6,695 nt of DNA, from the NCBI GenBank assembly GCA_018701055.1, contig JABIUH010000186.1, positions 1 to 6,695 on the forward strand, read 5' to 3'. This document shows positions 1 to 5,301 of the stretch, in pieces. A model generated the notes under the pieces. The model saw only the letters and a program-made list of their open reading frames with translations, was not told where the DNA came from and ran no database searches. The DNA is from Woeseia sp. Its GTDB lineage: Bacteria > Pseudomonadota > Gammaproteobacteria > Steroidobacterales > Woeseiaceae. A program made the translations under genes and the position numbers. The number at the start of each line of letters is the position of its first letter. Positions within the stretch are counted from its first letter, which is position 1.

Positions 1-189
1 GGCCACGCCGAGGTATTGCTGTTCGGCGGGCTCGGTTTGGCCGTACTGATTATCGGTGGGACGTTTATTCATGAGGCATATGGCGCTATGGCGGATCGTC
101 TCATGACAGTGACCGGCTCTATGATTCTCGCGGGCACGCACTATCGAAACTATCGCTTTGCCAAAAAAGACCTGCAGTCAATTTCTTAG
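1..189 (+). CDS. C-terminal part of a small membrane protein, probably MerC-like (5' end outside window)
   Basis: Frame 1 is open from the first base to a TAG at 187-189 and gives 62 residues, so this is the 3' end of a gene that begins left of the window. The visible part holds a hydrophobic helix (roughly residues 4-20, rich in L, G, V and I), a His-Glu turn, and a second helix ending in LAGTHYRNYR, followed by a short basic and polar tail. A last helix ending in a His-x-x-Asn-x-Arg motif resembles the C-terminus of the MerC-type small membrane protein family as I remember it. Other MerC-fold proteins have no proven mercury role, so transport of mercury is not implied. It is the only plus-strand gene and runs into the convergent membrane-protein gene, with a 12-base overlap of the coding ends. 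That it is coding is fairly sure; the family is tentative. Confidence 0.55.
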   Translation, partial: GHAEVLLFGGLGLAVLIIGGTFIHEAYGAMADRLMTVTGSMILAGTHYRNYRFAKKDLQSIS

Positions 190-1236
190 ATTGGTAAGCA
201 AATCATCGCGGTTATATTTTTTTGCCAATTCCAACGCATGCATTCGATCTTCAGCTTTCGGTCGCCATTGTGGATCAATGTGTACGCATGTGGAGATGAG
301 CTTTAAGGCACGTAACTCCTCTTCGTGGTGTAGCAAGTGTGCGAAATGTGTTTGTGCAAAAAACAGAGCAGGTTCTTTAACTTCCCACTTCATCATCGCT
401 GCAAAAAACCAATCACTCGCAACACATACATCGGGCTCCTGTTTAATCCAATCCAGAATGTGCGCGAAGCCGCCGTCACGATTGCCGCGACTGATAAACC
501 CGTACGCGTGGCTCACGACCTTCTCACGCGCTTTGTCGAGATCGCTCGCAATATCGTCCGCAGTCGCTTCCAGCGACGCCTCGATTTCAACCTCGTATGG
601 CACCTCTTTGGCATGCAGGACAGCGCCGGTAAAAGTGAACAGCAAAACCACCTCGTAAACGACCAACCACTCCAGCAAAATCATCGATGCGCCCTCGCCG
701 GCGAGCATACGAATGCCAATACTCATCGCGACAAAAATGGCGGGGATGAACAGATAGGCTGGCCCACAAATTCGTACCATGCGAAAAATAGCACGTGGAC
801 TTAAGCTTTCAAGCGGTGATCGGGTAATCGCGAGAATTGCGATCGAGGCTGGCAGTAAAAACAGCACCAAGACACTATACAAAGCGACAGCGACAGTGCC
901 GAAAGGCGATACCGTTATACCTCCCCAAATGAGAATCGCGACCAGCACCAATGGCGCGAGGCTCCACAGCTTGTCTGCGAGGCCGAAGAGTTCCGCATCC
1001 AGAGCTGGCGCGTCGTTGCCGTTCGCACGTGCCTCGAGAATAAACAGTAAGTAACGGAAGAACCCGGGTAACGCCCAAATAATCAAAATAGTTGCGCCAA
1101 CAATCCCAACTACCGGAATAACCACAATAGCGATTTTGGCAATGCTGTAGATAAACCAGAAAAACAATGCCGCCAAGGGAATTGCCATTTCGGTAAACGG
1201 GTATAGAAATTCCTTTGCTACATCAGCGGGCTTCAT
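178..1236 (-). CDS. Uncharacterised multi-pass membrane protein with cytosolic helical C-terminal domain
   Basis: Not a family I can name. I place the start at the ATG at 1236 (352 residues), because AAGGG at 1242-1246 sits 5 bases upstream. In-frame ATG at 1251 or 1239, or TTG at 1254, would add up to 6 residues. The N-terminal part (to about residue 210) has about six hydrophobic stretches, near residues 18-40, 42-66, 92-110, 114-138, 159-177 and 184-206. The last 140 residues are soluble, helical and rich in Ala, Glu, Trp and His. They begin with an acidic linker (VEIEASLEATADDIASDLDK) and look like TPR- or HEAT-style helix pairs. The motif SRGNRDGG and the ending with PQWRP look like conserved positions. 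The gene overlaps the end of yidD by 14 bases, so the two are probably translated together. A scaffolding or envelope role is only an inference from that linkage and the architecture. Confidence 0.82.
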   Translation of the reverse strand: MKPADVAKEFLYPFTEMAIPLAALFFWFIYSIAKIAIVVIPVVGIVGATILIIWALPGFFRYLLFILEARANGNDAPALDAELFGLADKLWSLAPLVLVAILIWGGITVSPFGTVAVALYSVLVLFLLPASIAILAITRSPLESLSPRAIFRMVRICGPAYLFIPAIFVAMSIGIRMLAGEGASMILLEWLVVYEVVLLFTFTGAVLHAKEVPYEVEIEASLEATADDIASDLDKAREKVVSHAYGFISRGNRDGGFAHILDWIKQEPDVCVASDWFFAAMMKWEVKEPALFFAQTHFAHLLHHEEELRALKLISTCVHIDPQWRPKAEDRMHALELAKKYNRDDLLTNLRN

Positions 1237-1483
1237 CATGACCCTTGTCATCAACCGGAACCGGGTCGTAACCAGAACCGCCCCAGGGATGGCAGCGACC
1301 TATCCGTCTGAGCATCAGCCACCCACCTTTGAAACCACCGTGTATCTGTAACGCCTCTTGTGCGTAAGCGGAACACGATGGTTCGAACCTGCAATTAGCA
1401 CCGATCAATGGCGAAACAAGCGTACGGTACAGCCACACCAGACCCTGCAAAGGCCAGGCAAACAAATGGCTAAGCGTTCGCAT
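1223..1483 (-). CDS. yidD: YidD, membrane protein insertion efficiency factor
   Basis: This 86-residue protein matches the YidD family over its whole length. YidD is a small, inner-membrane-associated factor that improves insertion of membrane proteins by the YidC/Sec route. The sequence has an amphipathic N-terminus (residues 8-26), then the signature NCRFEPSCSAYAQEAL at 30-45, the HGGFKGGW turn at 48-55, and RCHPWGGSGYDPVP at 63-76. The three family cysteines are at 31, 37 and 64. The ATG at 1483 follows directly on the sufE stop (TGAATG), with GGAG at 1490-1493 six bases upstream. In many bacteria yidD sits between rnpA and yidC near rpmH. Here it lies in a cysS-sufE group instead, which is unusual as far as I know. 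The product overlaps the next gene by 14 bases. Confidence 0.97.
   Translation of the reverse strand: MRTLSHLFAWPLQGLVWLYRTLVSPLIGANCRFEPSCSAYAQEALQIHGGFKGGWLMLRRIGRCHPWGGSGYDPVPVDDKGHDEAR
1242..1246 (-). promoter_or_regulatory. Ribosome binding site choosing the start of the membrane protein gene
   Basis: On the minus strand AAGGG lies 5 bases before the ATG at 1236-1234, inside the last codons of yidD. The upstream in-frame candidates (TTG 1254, ATG 1251) have no comparable purine stretch before them. This favours the ATG at 1236 and predicts re-initiation by ribosomes finishing yidD. Confidence 0.5.
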
Positions 1484-1906
1484 TCAGTACTCCGTCACGG
1501 CCTCAGCAGCGTGTGCGTGAATGGCTTCCAGCATCGCTGCGAGCCCGTTACTGCGCGTTGGGCTCAGGTGTTGCGCCAATCCAAGTGCGGCTACAAAATC
1601 AGTTGACGAATCGACAATGTCCTGGGGTTCCCGACCAGTGTAAATGCGAAGTAAGACCGCGATTAACCCCGAGACTATTGCCGCGTCGCTGATCGCCTGA
1701 AAATGAAGGCGGCCATTGATCATTTCAGCCACAAACCAAACTTGCGACTGGCAACCCTTGATTTTGTTGCGATCAACTTTTGCAATTTCCGGAAATGCCG
1801 GCAAACGACGTCCAAGATCGATAATGTATTGATATCGATCCATCCAGTCGTCGAAAAATTGAAATTCCTCGACTAGAGCAGCCTGTGCATCCTGCACCTC
1901 GCTCAT
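1484..1906 (-). CDS. sufE: SufE-family cysteine desulfurase sulfur acceptor
   Basis: SufE-type proteins take the persulfide sulfur from a cysteine desulfurase (SufS or CsdA) and pass it on for Fe-S cluster assembly in the cytosol. The sequence shows the family core: the helix FDDWMDRYQYIIDLGRRLP, then KIKGCQSQVWF with the acceptor cysteine at residue 52 (E. coli SufE uses Cys51), and the C-terminal LSPTRSNGL stretch. I choose the ATG at 1906, which gives 140 residues, close to E. coli SufE (138). A TTG at 1921 would add five residues, but the ATG overlaps the cysS stop as TAATG, a typical coupled junction. No desulfurase gene or other suf gene lies in the window, so its partner is elsewhere. 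SufE and CsdE cannot be told apart with certainty from sequence alone. Confidence 0.95.
   Translation of the reverse strand: MSEVQDAQAALVEEFQFFDDWMDRYQYIIDLGRRLPAFPEIAKVDRNKIKGCQSQVWFVAEMINGRLHFQAISDAAIVSGLIAVLLRIYTGREPQDIVDSSTDFVAALGLAQHLSPTRSNGLAAMLEAIHAHAAEAVTEY
1490..1493 (-). promoter_or_regulatory. Ribosome binding site of yidD
   Basis: On the minus strand GGAG is placed six bases before the yidD ATG at 1483 and lies within the last codons of sufE. Together with the back-to-back TGAATG junction it indicates translation of yidD by ribosomes that have just finished sufE. Confidence 0.55.
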
Positions 1907-3282
1907 TAGCTTCTGCGCCAACGTGCGCCGGATGGGCCATCTTCAATTGTGACGCCCTGGGTCGCCAATTGATCGCGAATTTTATCGGCGGTTGCAAAGT
2001 CACGGTTCTCCCGCGCGTCCTTGCGTTGTATCAACATCGCGTCAATCTCATCATTGCTGAGATCACTACTGCCTGGATCGGAAAACCAGTCTTCGGGATC
2101 AATTTGCATGATACCCAGTAGATCCCCTCCCGCTAACAAACCAGCCGCGAGCGCATGCCGTTCCTGCTCGTCAGTCGATTTGTTCAATTGCCGAGCTTGC
2201 GTAAACATTTCTGCCAGCGCCTTTGGAGAATTAATATCATCTTCGAGAGCGGCAATCACTGTCGCCGGTACCGCTACGCTTTGCCGTTCCGCAGCAGAAA
2301 CTTCAATGCCTCGCACAGCACCATAGAGTCGATCGAGCATATTGCGCGCACCCTCGAGCGCCGCGTCCGACCAATCCAATGGCTGTCGGTAATGTGCGCC
2401 CAGAAGCGCCAGGCGAATCAATTCGCCCGGAATCGTTTTTACCATGTCATGGACTAACAGCACGTTACCCAGAGATTTCGACATTTTGGTGCTATCGAGG
2501 CTTAGGAAACCGTTGTGAACCCAATAGCGTGCGAATGGCACGCCATCATGGGCGCAGGTGCTTTGCGCCATTTCATTTTCATGATGGGGGAAAACCAGAT
2601 CCTGACCGCCAGCGTGAATATCCACCGTCATACCCAGGTGTTTTTTCGCCATCGCTGAGCATTCAATGTGCCAGCCAGGACGGCCACGACCCCATGGGGA
2701 ATCCCAGCCTGGCAACTCGGGTGTCGATGGCTTCCACAGAACGAAATCGTGCGGAGAACGTTTGTAGGGCGCAACTTCGACGCGCGCACCGGCGATCATT
2801 TCTCGAATGTCTCGTTTAGACAAAGCGCCATAATCCGAATTGGCCGTGACGTCAAAAAGCACGTGGCCGTCGGCTTCGTAGGCAAATTCCTTTTCGATCA
2901 GTGTCGAAATAATCTCAACCATCTCGACGATGTGTTGCGTCGCACGAGGTTCTATATCCGGCAAGCTTACACCGAGCATGCCCATGTCATCGTTGTAGGC
3001 TTTGATAAAGCGTGCGGTGATCTCCTCGATCGGTTTGCCCGTATCGATCGATGCCTGATTAATCTTGTCATCCACATCAGTGATGTTTCGAGCGAACGTT
3101 AATTTGTAAGTGCGCCGCAGCAATCTCGCGAGTAGATCAAATACCACTGCAGGCCGCGCGTTGCCGATGTGAGCGTAGTTGTAGACCGTTGGCCCACAGA
3201 GGTACATCGTCACCTCGCCTTCTTTCAAAGGTTCGAATGCAATCTTTTTGCCGCGCAATGTATCGTGTAGATGGAGCGTCAT
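1906..3282 (-). CDS. cysS: Cysteinyl-tRNA synthetase (CysRS)
   Basis: A complete class I synthetase of 458 residues (E. coli CysRS has 461) that charges tRNA-Cys with cysteine in the cytosol. Visible landmarks are YLCGPTVYNYAHIGNARP with the HIGH-type motif at 38-41, the RNITDVDDKI strand at 65-74, GRPGWHIECSAM at 200-211, the FPHHENEMAQST segment at 231-242, and KMSKS at 266-270. The expected zinc ligands are present: Cys29, Cys208, His233 and Glu237. The tail ends in EDGPSGARWRRS, the usual CysRS C-terminus. The ATG at 3282 has no good Shine-Dalgarno sequence and no in-frame alternative close upstream. It is the first gene of a tight group with sufE, yidD and a membrane protein. Several stretches (VAPYKRSPHDFVLWKPS, GAHYRQPLDW) look closer to alphaproteobacterial CysRS than to the E. 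coli enzyme, as judged from memory. Confidence 0.98.
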   Translation of the reverse strand: MTLHLHDTLRGKKIAFEPLKEGEVTMYLCGPTVYNYAHIGNARPAVVFDLLARLLRRTYKLTFARNITDVDDKINQASIDTGKPIEEITARFIKAYNDDMGMLGVSLPDIEPRATQHIVEMVEIISTLIEKEFAYEADGHVLFDVTANSDYGALSKRDIREMIAGARVEVAPYKRSPHDFVLWKPSTPELPGWDSPWGRGRPGWHIECSAMAKKHLGMTVDIHAGGQDLVFPHHENEMAQSTCAHDGVPFARYWVHNGFLSLDSTKMSKSLGNVLLVHDMVKTIPGELIRLALLGAHYRQPLDWSDAALEGARNMLDRLYGAVRGIEVSAAERQSVAVPATVIAALEDDINSPKALAEMFTQARQLNKSTDEQERHALAAGLLAGGDLLGIMQIDPEDWFSDPGSSDLSNDEIDAMLIQRKDARENRDFATADKIRDQLATQGVTIEDGPSGARWRRS

Positions 3283-3316
3283 ACTATCGATGCCGATAAG
3301 GTTTTGTTTGCATAGG

Positions 3317-3348
3317 GCGCAATGATAACAGTGTCACTATTGGTGCGC
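3317..3348. other. Imperfect nested dyad upstream of cysS
   Basis: In the 136-base gap before cysS the outer arms GCGCA (3317-3321) and TGCGC (3344-3348) flank an inner 9-base palindrome AGTGTCACT (3330-3338). The centres differ by about 1.5 bases and the inner arms leave only a one-base loop. It therefore suits a protein-binding DNA dyad better than an RNA hairpin. It lies 35-66 bases before the cysS start, where an operator could sit, but it matches no regulator site I recognise and could be chance. No convincing -35/-10 pair and no strong terminator was found in the same gap. Confidence 0.2.
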
Positions 3349-3418
3349 TCGGTCTCATACAATCAGCGGAGCACGCTAGCAATTGAATAAAAAATCACGA
3401 AACCTTACTGCCACCAGT

Positions 3419-4117
3419 CTAGAACCGCCCCTTGGATTTGGGTAGGCGCCCCTTGCGACGTTTGGAAGCCACCGATTGTGGCTCCTGAAGCGCGATTGCC
3501 TTCGCCTGATAAGTGTATTCGATGGTGCCTATCAGCCACAGCAAGTAGGCAGATAACTCGATGAATTCTTCGACTGCCATTTTGACGACACGATGATAGT
3601 CATCCCCAAGAATTGCCATCCACAAGGGTGCATGTCCGACCAAGGGCACAAAGGCGAAAATGATGCACGCTCCGGCGAACAGCAGAGTCATTCCGGGCGA
3701 GGGCCATAGTCTGAACCAGGCAATTCGTATCCGCTTGCGATGCCGATACGAATATGCAATTAGCAAAGCCGCCGTAATGCCAACGAGCAATTGCCAAAAG
3801 TTATCGGCAATGTACAGATCCAGAAAGTAGTCCAACTCGCGAAAAAAGAATACCAACGCCGTTCCACCGAAAACGATTGCCACAGGACGTTGCGGTTGAC
3901 AGTGGGTCGCAACCCAGGCGTAAAGCAATCCAGAAACGGTCAGAATGCCAATCTGGATGAGTTCCACTGGCGAATACTCACTGGTACCGATCGCATCACC
4001 CGTGTTAGCAAACTCTTGTAGTCTCAGACTGCCCGGCGAAGCGATTTCCAAGGCCGTCAACAGCCAGGTTAGCAAGCCGATTCCTAAGAAATACAGTAGA
4101 TATCGAATAGGTGCCAT
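3419..4117 (-). CDS. Uncharacterised six-helix membrane protein with basic C-terminal tail
   Basis: I do not recognise this family. I start at the ATG at 4117 (232 residues), which puts a membrane helix directly at the N-terminus. A TTG at 4171 would give 250 residues but has no well-placed ribosome site. Six hydrophobic segments are visible near residues 5-24, 50-71, 77-94, 106-124, 143-162 and 183-203. Charged residues unusual for membrane helices stand out: FRELDYF at 92-98 at the end of helix 3, GDDYHRVVKM at 171-180, and EEFIEL at 183-188 entering helix 6. Such acidic and histidine residues in or beside membrane segments could form an active or metal site, but this is inference. The last 13 residues are strongly basic (SKRRKGRLPKSKGRF region), probably cytosolic. 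It stands between two gene groups on the same strand, separated by about 155 bases from the upstream gene and 136 from cysS. Confidence 0.75.
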   Translation of the reverse strand: MAPIRYLLYFLGIGLLTWLLTALEIASPGSLRLQEFANTGDAIGTSEYSPVELIQIGILTVSGLLYAWVATHCQPQRPVAIVFGGTALVFFFRELDYFLDLYIADNFWQLLVGITAALLIAYSYRHRKRIRIAWFRLWPSPGMTLLFAGACIIFAFVPLVGHAPLWMAILGDDYHRVVKMAVEEFIELSAYLLWLIGTIEYTYQAKAIALQEPQSVASKRRKGRLPKSKGRF

Positions 4118-4141
4118 TAATCGCTCGGAAAGTTGAAGTTT

Positions 4142-4164
4142 CAGTGGCAGTTTGCCCACTGCCA
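4142..4164 (-). promoter_or_regulatory. Two mutually exclusive hairpins in the leader of the six-helix membrane protein gene
   Basis: One pairing joins TGGCAGT (4145-4151) with ACTGCCA (4158-4164), a perfect 7-bp stem with a 6-base loop. The other joins CAGTGG (4142-4147) with CCACTG (4156-4161), a perfect 6-bp stem with an 8-base loop. They share bases, so only one can form at a time. The element ends 24 bases before the ATG at 4117. No run of T follows, so it is not a standard terminator. If translation began at the TTG at 4171 the element would lie inside the coding region. Confidence 0.35.
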
Positions 4165-4272
4165 ACAACAACTACTAGTTAGTCATTCCTCTGCGTGTAA
4201 CTAATTGTTTCTACAAAGGGTCTGCACGCCCGAAATATCCGTAACGAGAAAGTGTCGCTGCGAGGAATACTT

Positions 4273-4800
4273 TCAACCGCACAGTTTCCCGGCCTCACGA
4301 AGCCGAAACAAAGGCCCGTCCGCACCATCAATCAGCCCGTAGTCGACTAGCCATTCACGCGCATCACCCGCATCGCCGCTGAACCAATTCTCAGTTTTTC
4401 CGAGCCGAAAACTGTAACCCCAATTATCCATGTCCTGCATCAATCTGAACCGACCGACACCGAGAACAAAGTCTGCGAGTATGATTTGCAAATAGCAGAC
4501 TGCAGACTCTTCAAGATCATCGCTACCGGCGTTTCTGTCCAGATGCTTACGGCGTTCATCACACATGCAAATGATGTGACTGATTTCATGCAGCATCGAA
4601 TGTATCGGCGTATCAGATCGAACAAAAACGGATAGACCTTTGATGCCAGCCTCCGGCTCGCCCCAAAAACTCCCGGTAATGGTTTCCCCATCGGCAATGC
4701 GCTTTACGGTTAAGCCGTAGCGATGAGCCAGATTGTCGATGGCTGCATACTCGACATCGCCGACACGCAAAACACCCGTCTGAACTTCAGGGGTTGTCAT
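4273..4800 (-). CDS. Putative zinc metallopeptidase-like protein with HExxH motif, function unknown
   Basis: A 175-residue soluble protein without signal peptide or membrane segment. The centre carries MLHEISHIICMC with HExxH at 71-75 (His71, Glu72, His75), the zinc-binding and catalytic pattern of many metallopeptidases. About 22 residues later comes DDLEESAVCYLQ, where Glu97 or Glu98 could be the third metal ligand, as in gluzincin- or IrrE/ImmA-like proteins. Further on, DMDNWGYSFRLG (123-134) and a WF...DAGDAREWL stretch look conserved. I believe similar proteins of unknown function exist in other proteobacteria, but I cannot name a family. The start is the ATG at 4800, with a poor ribosome site, 21 bases after the lptE stop. 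In E. coli the gene after lptE is holA (DNA polymerase III delta); this protein is not HolA. Peptidase activity is inferred from the motif only. Confidence 0.85.
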   Translation of the reverse strand: MTTPEVQTGVLRVGDVEYAAIDNLAHRYGLTVKRIADGETITGSFWGEPEAGIKGLSVFVRSDTPIHSMLHEISHIICMCDERRKHLDRNAGSDDLEESAVCYLQIILADFVLGVGRFRLMQDMDNWGYSFRLGKTENWFSGDAGDAREWLVDYGLIDGADGPLFRLREAGKLCG

Positions 4801-4821
4801 CAGGGACGGATAATAGCTCGG

Positions 4822-5301
4822 TCATGTAGCGGAAAGCTGAATCAGAACAACGCGGATAAGGTCGTCGACAATGGCTTCACGCAAAAGTTGTTCTTCTTTT
4901 TCTTTACCAAGTACCAGAGTCTCGTCCCAGATGTAGTCGCGCGTTAATGTCAGATCTCGCTCGGCAAGAATGACTTTGTCCGTCGCGACAACGCTGTAAA
5001 TGATCGTGTAATAGACCTCGAATTCGCGCGGCACATTACGCGCCGAAACCGACAACACACGTTGTCCGGTATCGTCGCCACGAATGGAAAATGTTGCCGT
5101 TGCATCCTTGACGGAATCGACAACCTCAACACCGACATGTCTCAGCGCATCTCTTATCTCTCGATAAAAAAGGCTGTGCCGATTGTTGGCGTCGATATAG
5201 GTTTTCGACATTTCCGGCGGCAAAGTTGCGGCGCCACGAAGCTGAAACCCGCAACCGGACAGAAATACAAAAATCAATAAAAATAAGCGTCTATATAACA
5301 A
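4822..5301 (-). CDS. lptE: LptE, LPS-assembly lipoprotein
   Basis: LptE is the outer-membrane lipoprotein that plugs the LptD barrel and helps deliver lipopolysaccharide to the cell surface. This 159-residue protein has a basic start (MLYRRL), a hydrophobic segment, and the lipobox LSGC with Cys17 as the lipidation site, followed by GFQLRG, the typical LptE beginning after the cysteine. Gly at mature position +2 does not signal inner-membrane retention. The rest alternates short strands and helices (SVSARNVPREFEVYYTI, LTLTRDYIWDE) and ends in a long helix with EEQLLREAIVDDLIRVVL, as the family does. The start must be the TTG at 5301: an in-frame stop lies two codons upstream and the next Met is beyond the lipobox. 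The gene overlaps the leuS end by 11 bases. The leuS-lptE order is as in E. coli. Confidence 0.95.
   Translation of the reverse strand: MLYRRLFLLIFVFLSGCGFQLRGAATLPPEMSKTYIDANNRHSLFYREIRDALRHVGVEVVDSVKDATATFSIRGDDTGQRVLSVSARNVPREFEVYYTIIYSVVATDKVILAERDLTLTRDYIWDETLVLGKEKEEQLLREAIVDDLIRVVLIQLSAT

Noticed and set aside
1484..1921. Longer SufE form starting at TTG 1921
   Set aside because: The ATG at 1906 forms a TAATG junction with cysS, and its 140 residues place the active cysteine at 52, close to E. coli Cys51.
2155..3102. Long plus-strand open frames opposite cysS
   Set aside because: They are shadows of the cysS codons; the proteins are of mixed composition, with no recognisable motif and no ribosome site.
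3350..3390. Possible promoter for cysS (TTGCTA, 17 bases, TATGAG)
   Set aside because: Only a weak match at both boxes; TATCAT nearer the gene has no matching -35. No call can be made with confidence.
3385..3418. T-rich stretch after the six-helix protein gene as a terminator
   Set aside because: The T run is present on the minus strand, but only a 4-bp stem (ACTG/CAGT) lies before it and is not adjacent.
3419..4171. Longer form of the six-helix membrane protein starting at TTG 4171
   Set aside because: The AGAGGA upstream is about 16 bases away, too far, and the added 18 residues contain the hairpin sequence and look unlike a natural N-terminus. Not fully excluded.
4240..4275. Possible terminator after the HExxH gene (GAAAGT...ACTTTC)
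   Set aside because: Six-bp AT-rich stem, a 15-base loop and no following T run on the minus strand.
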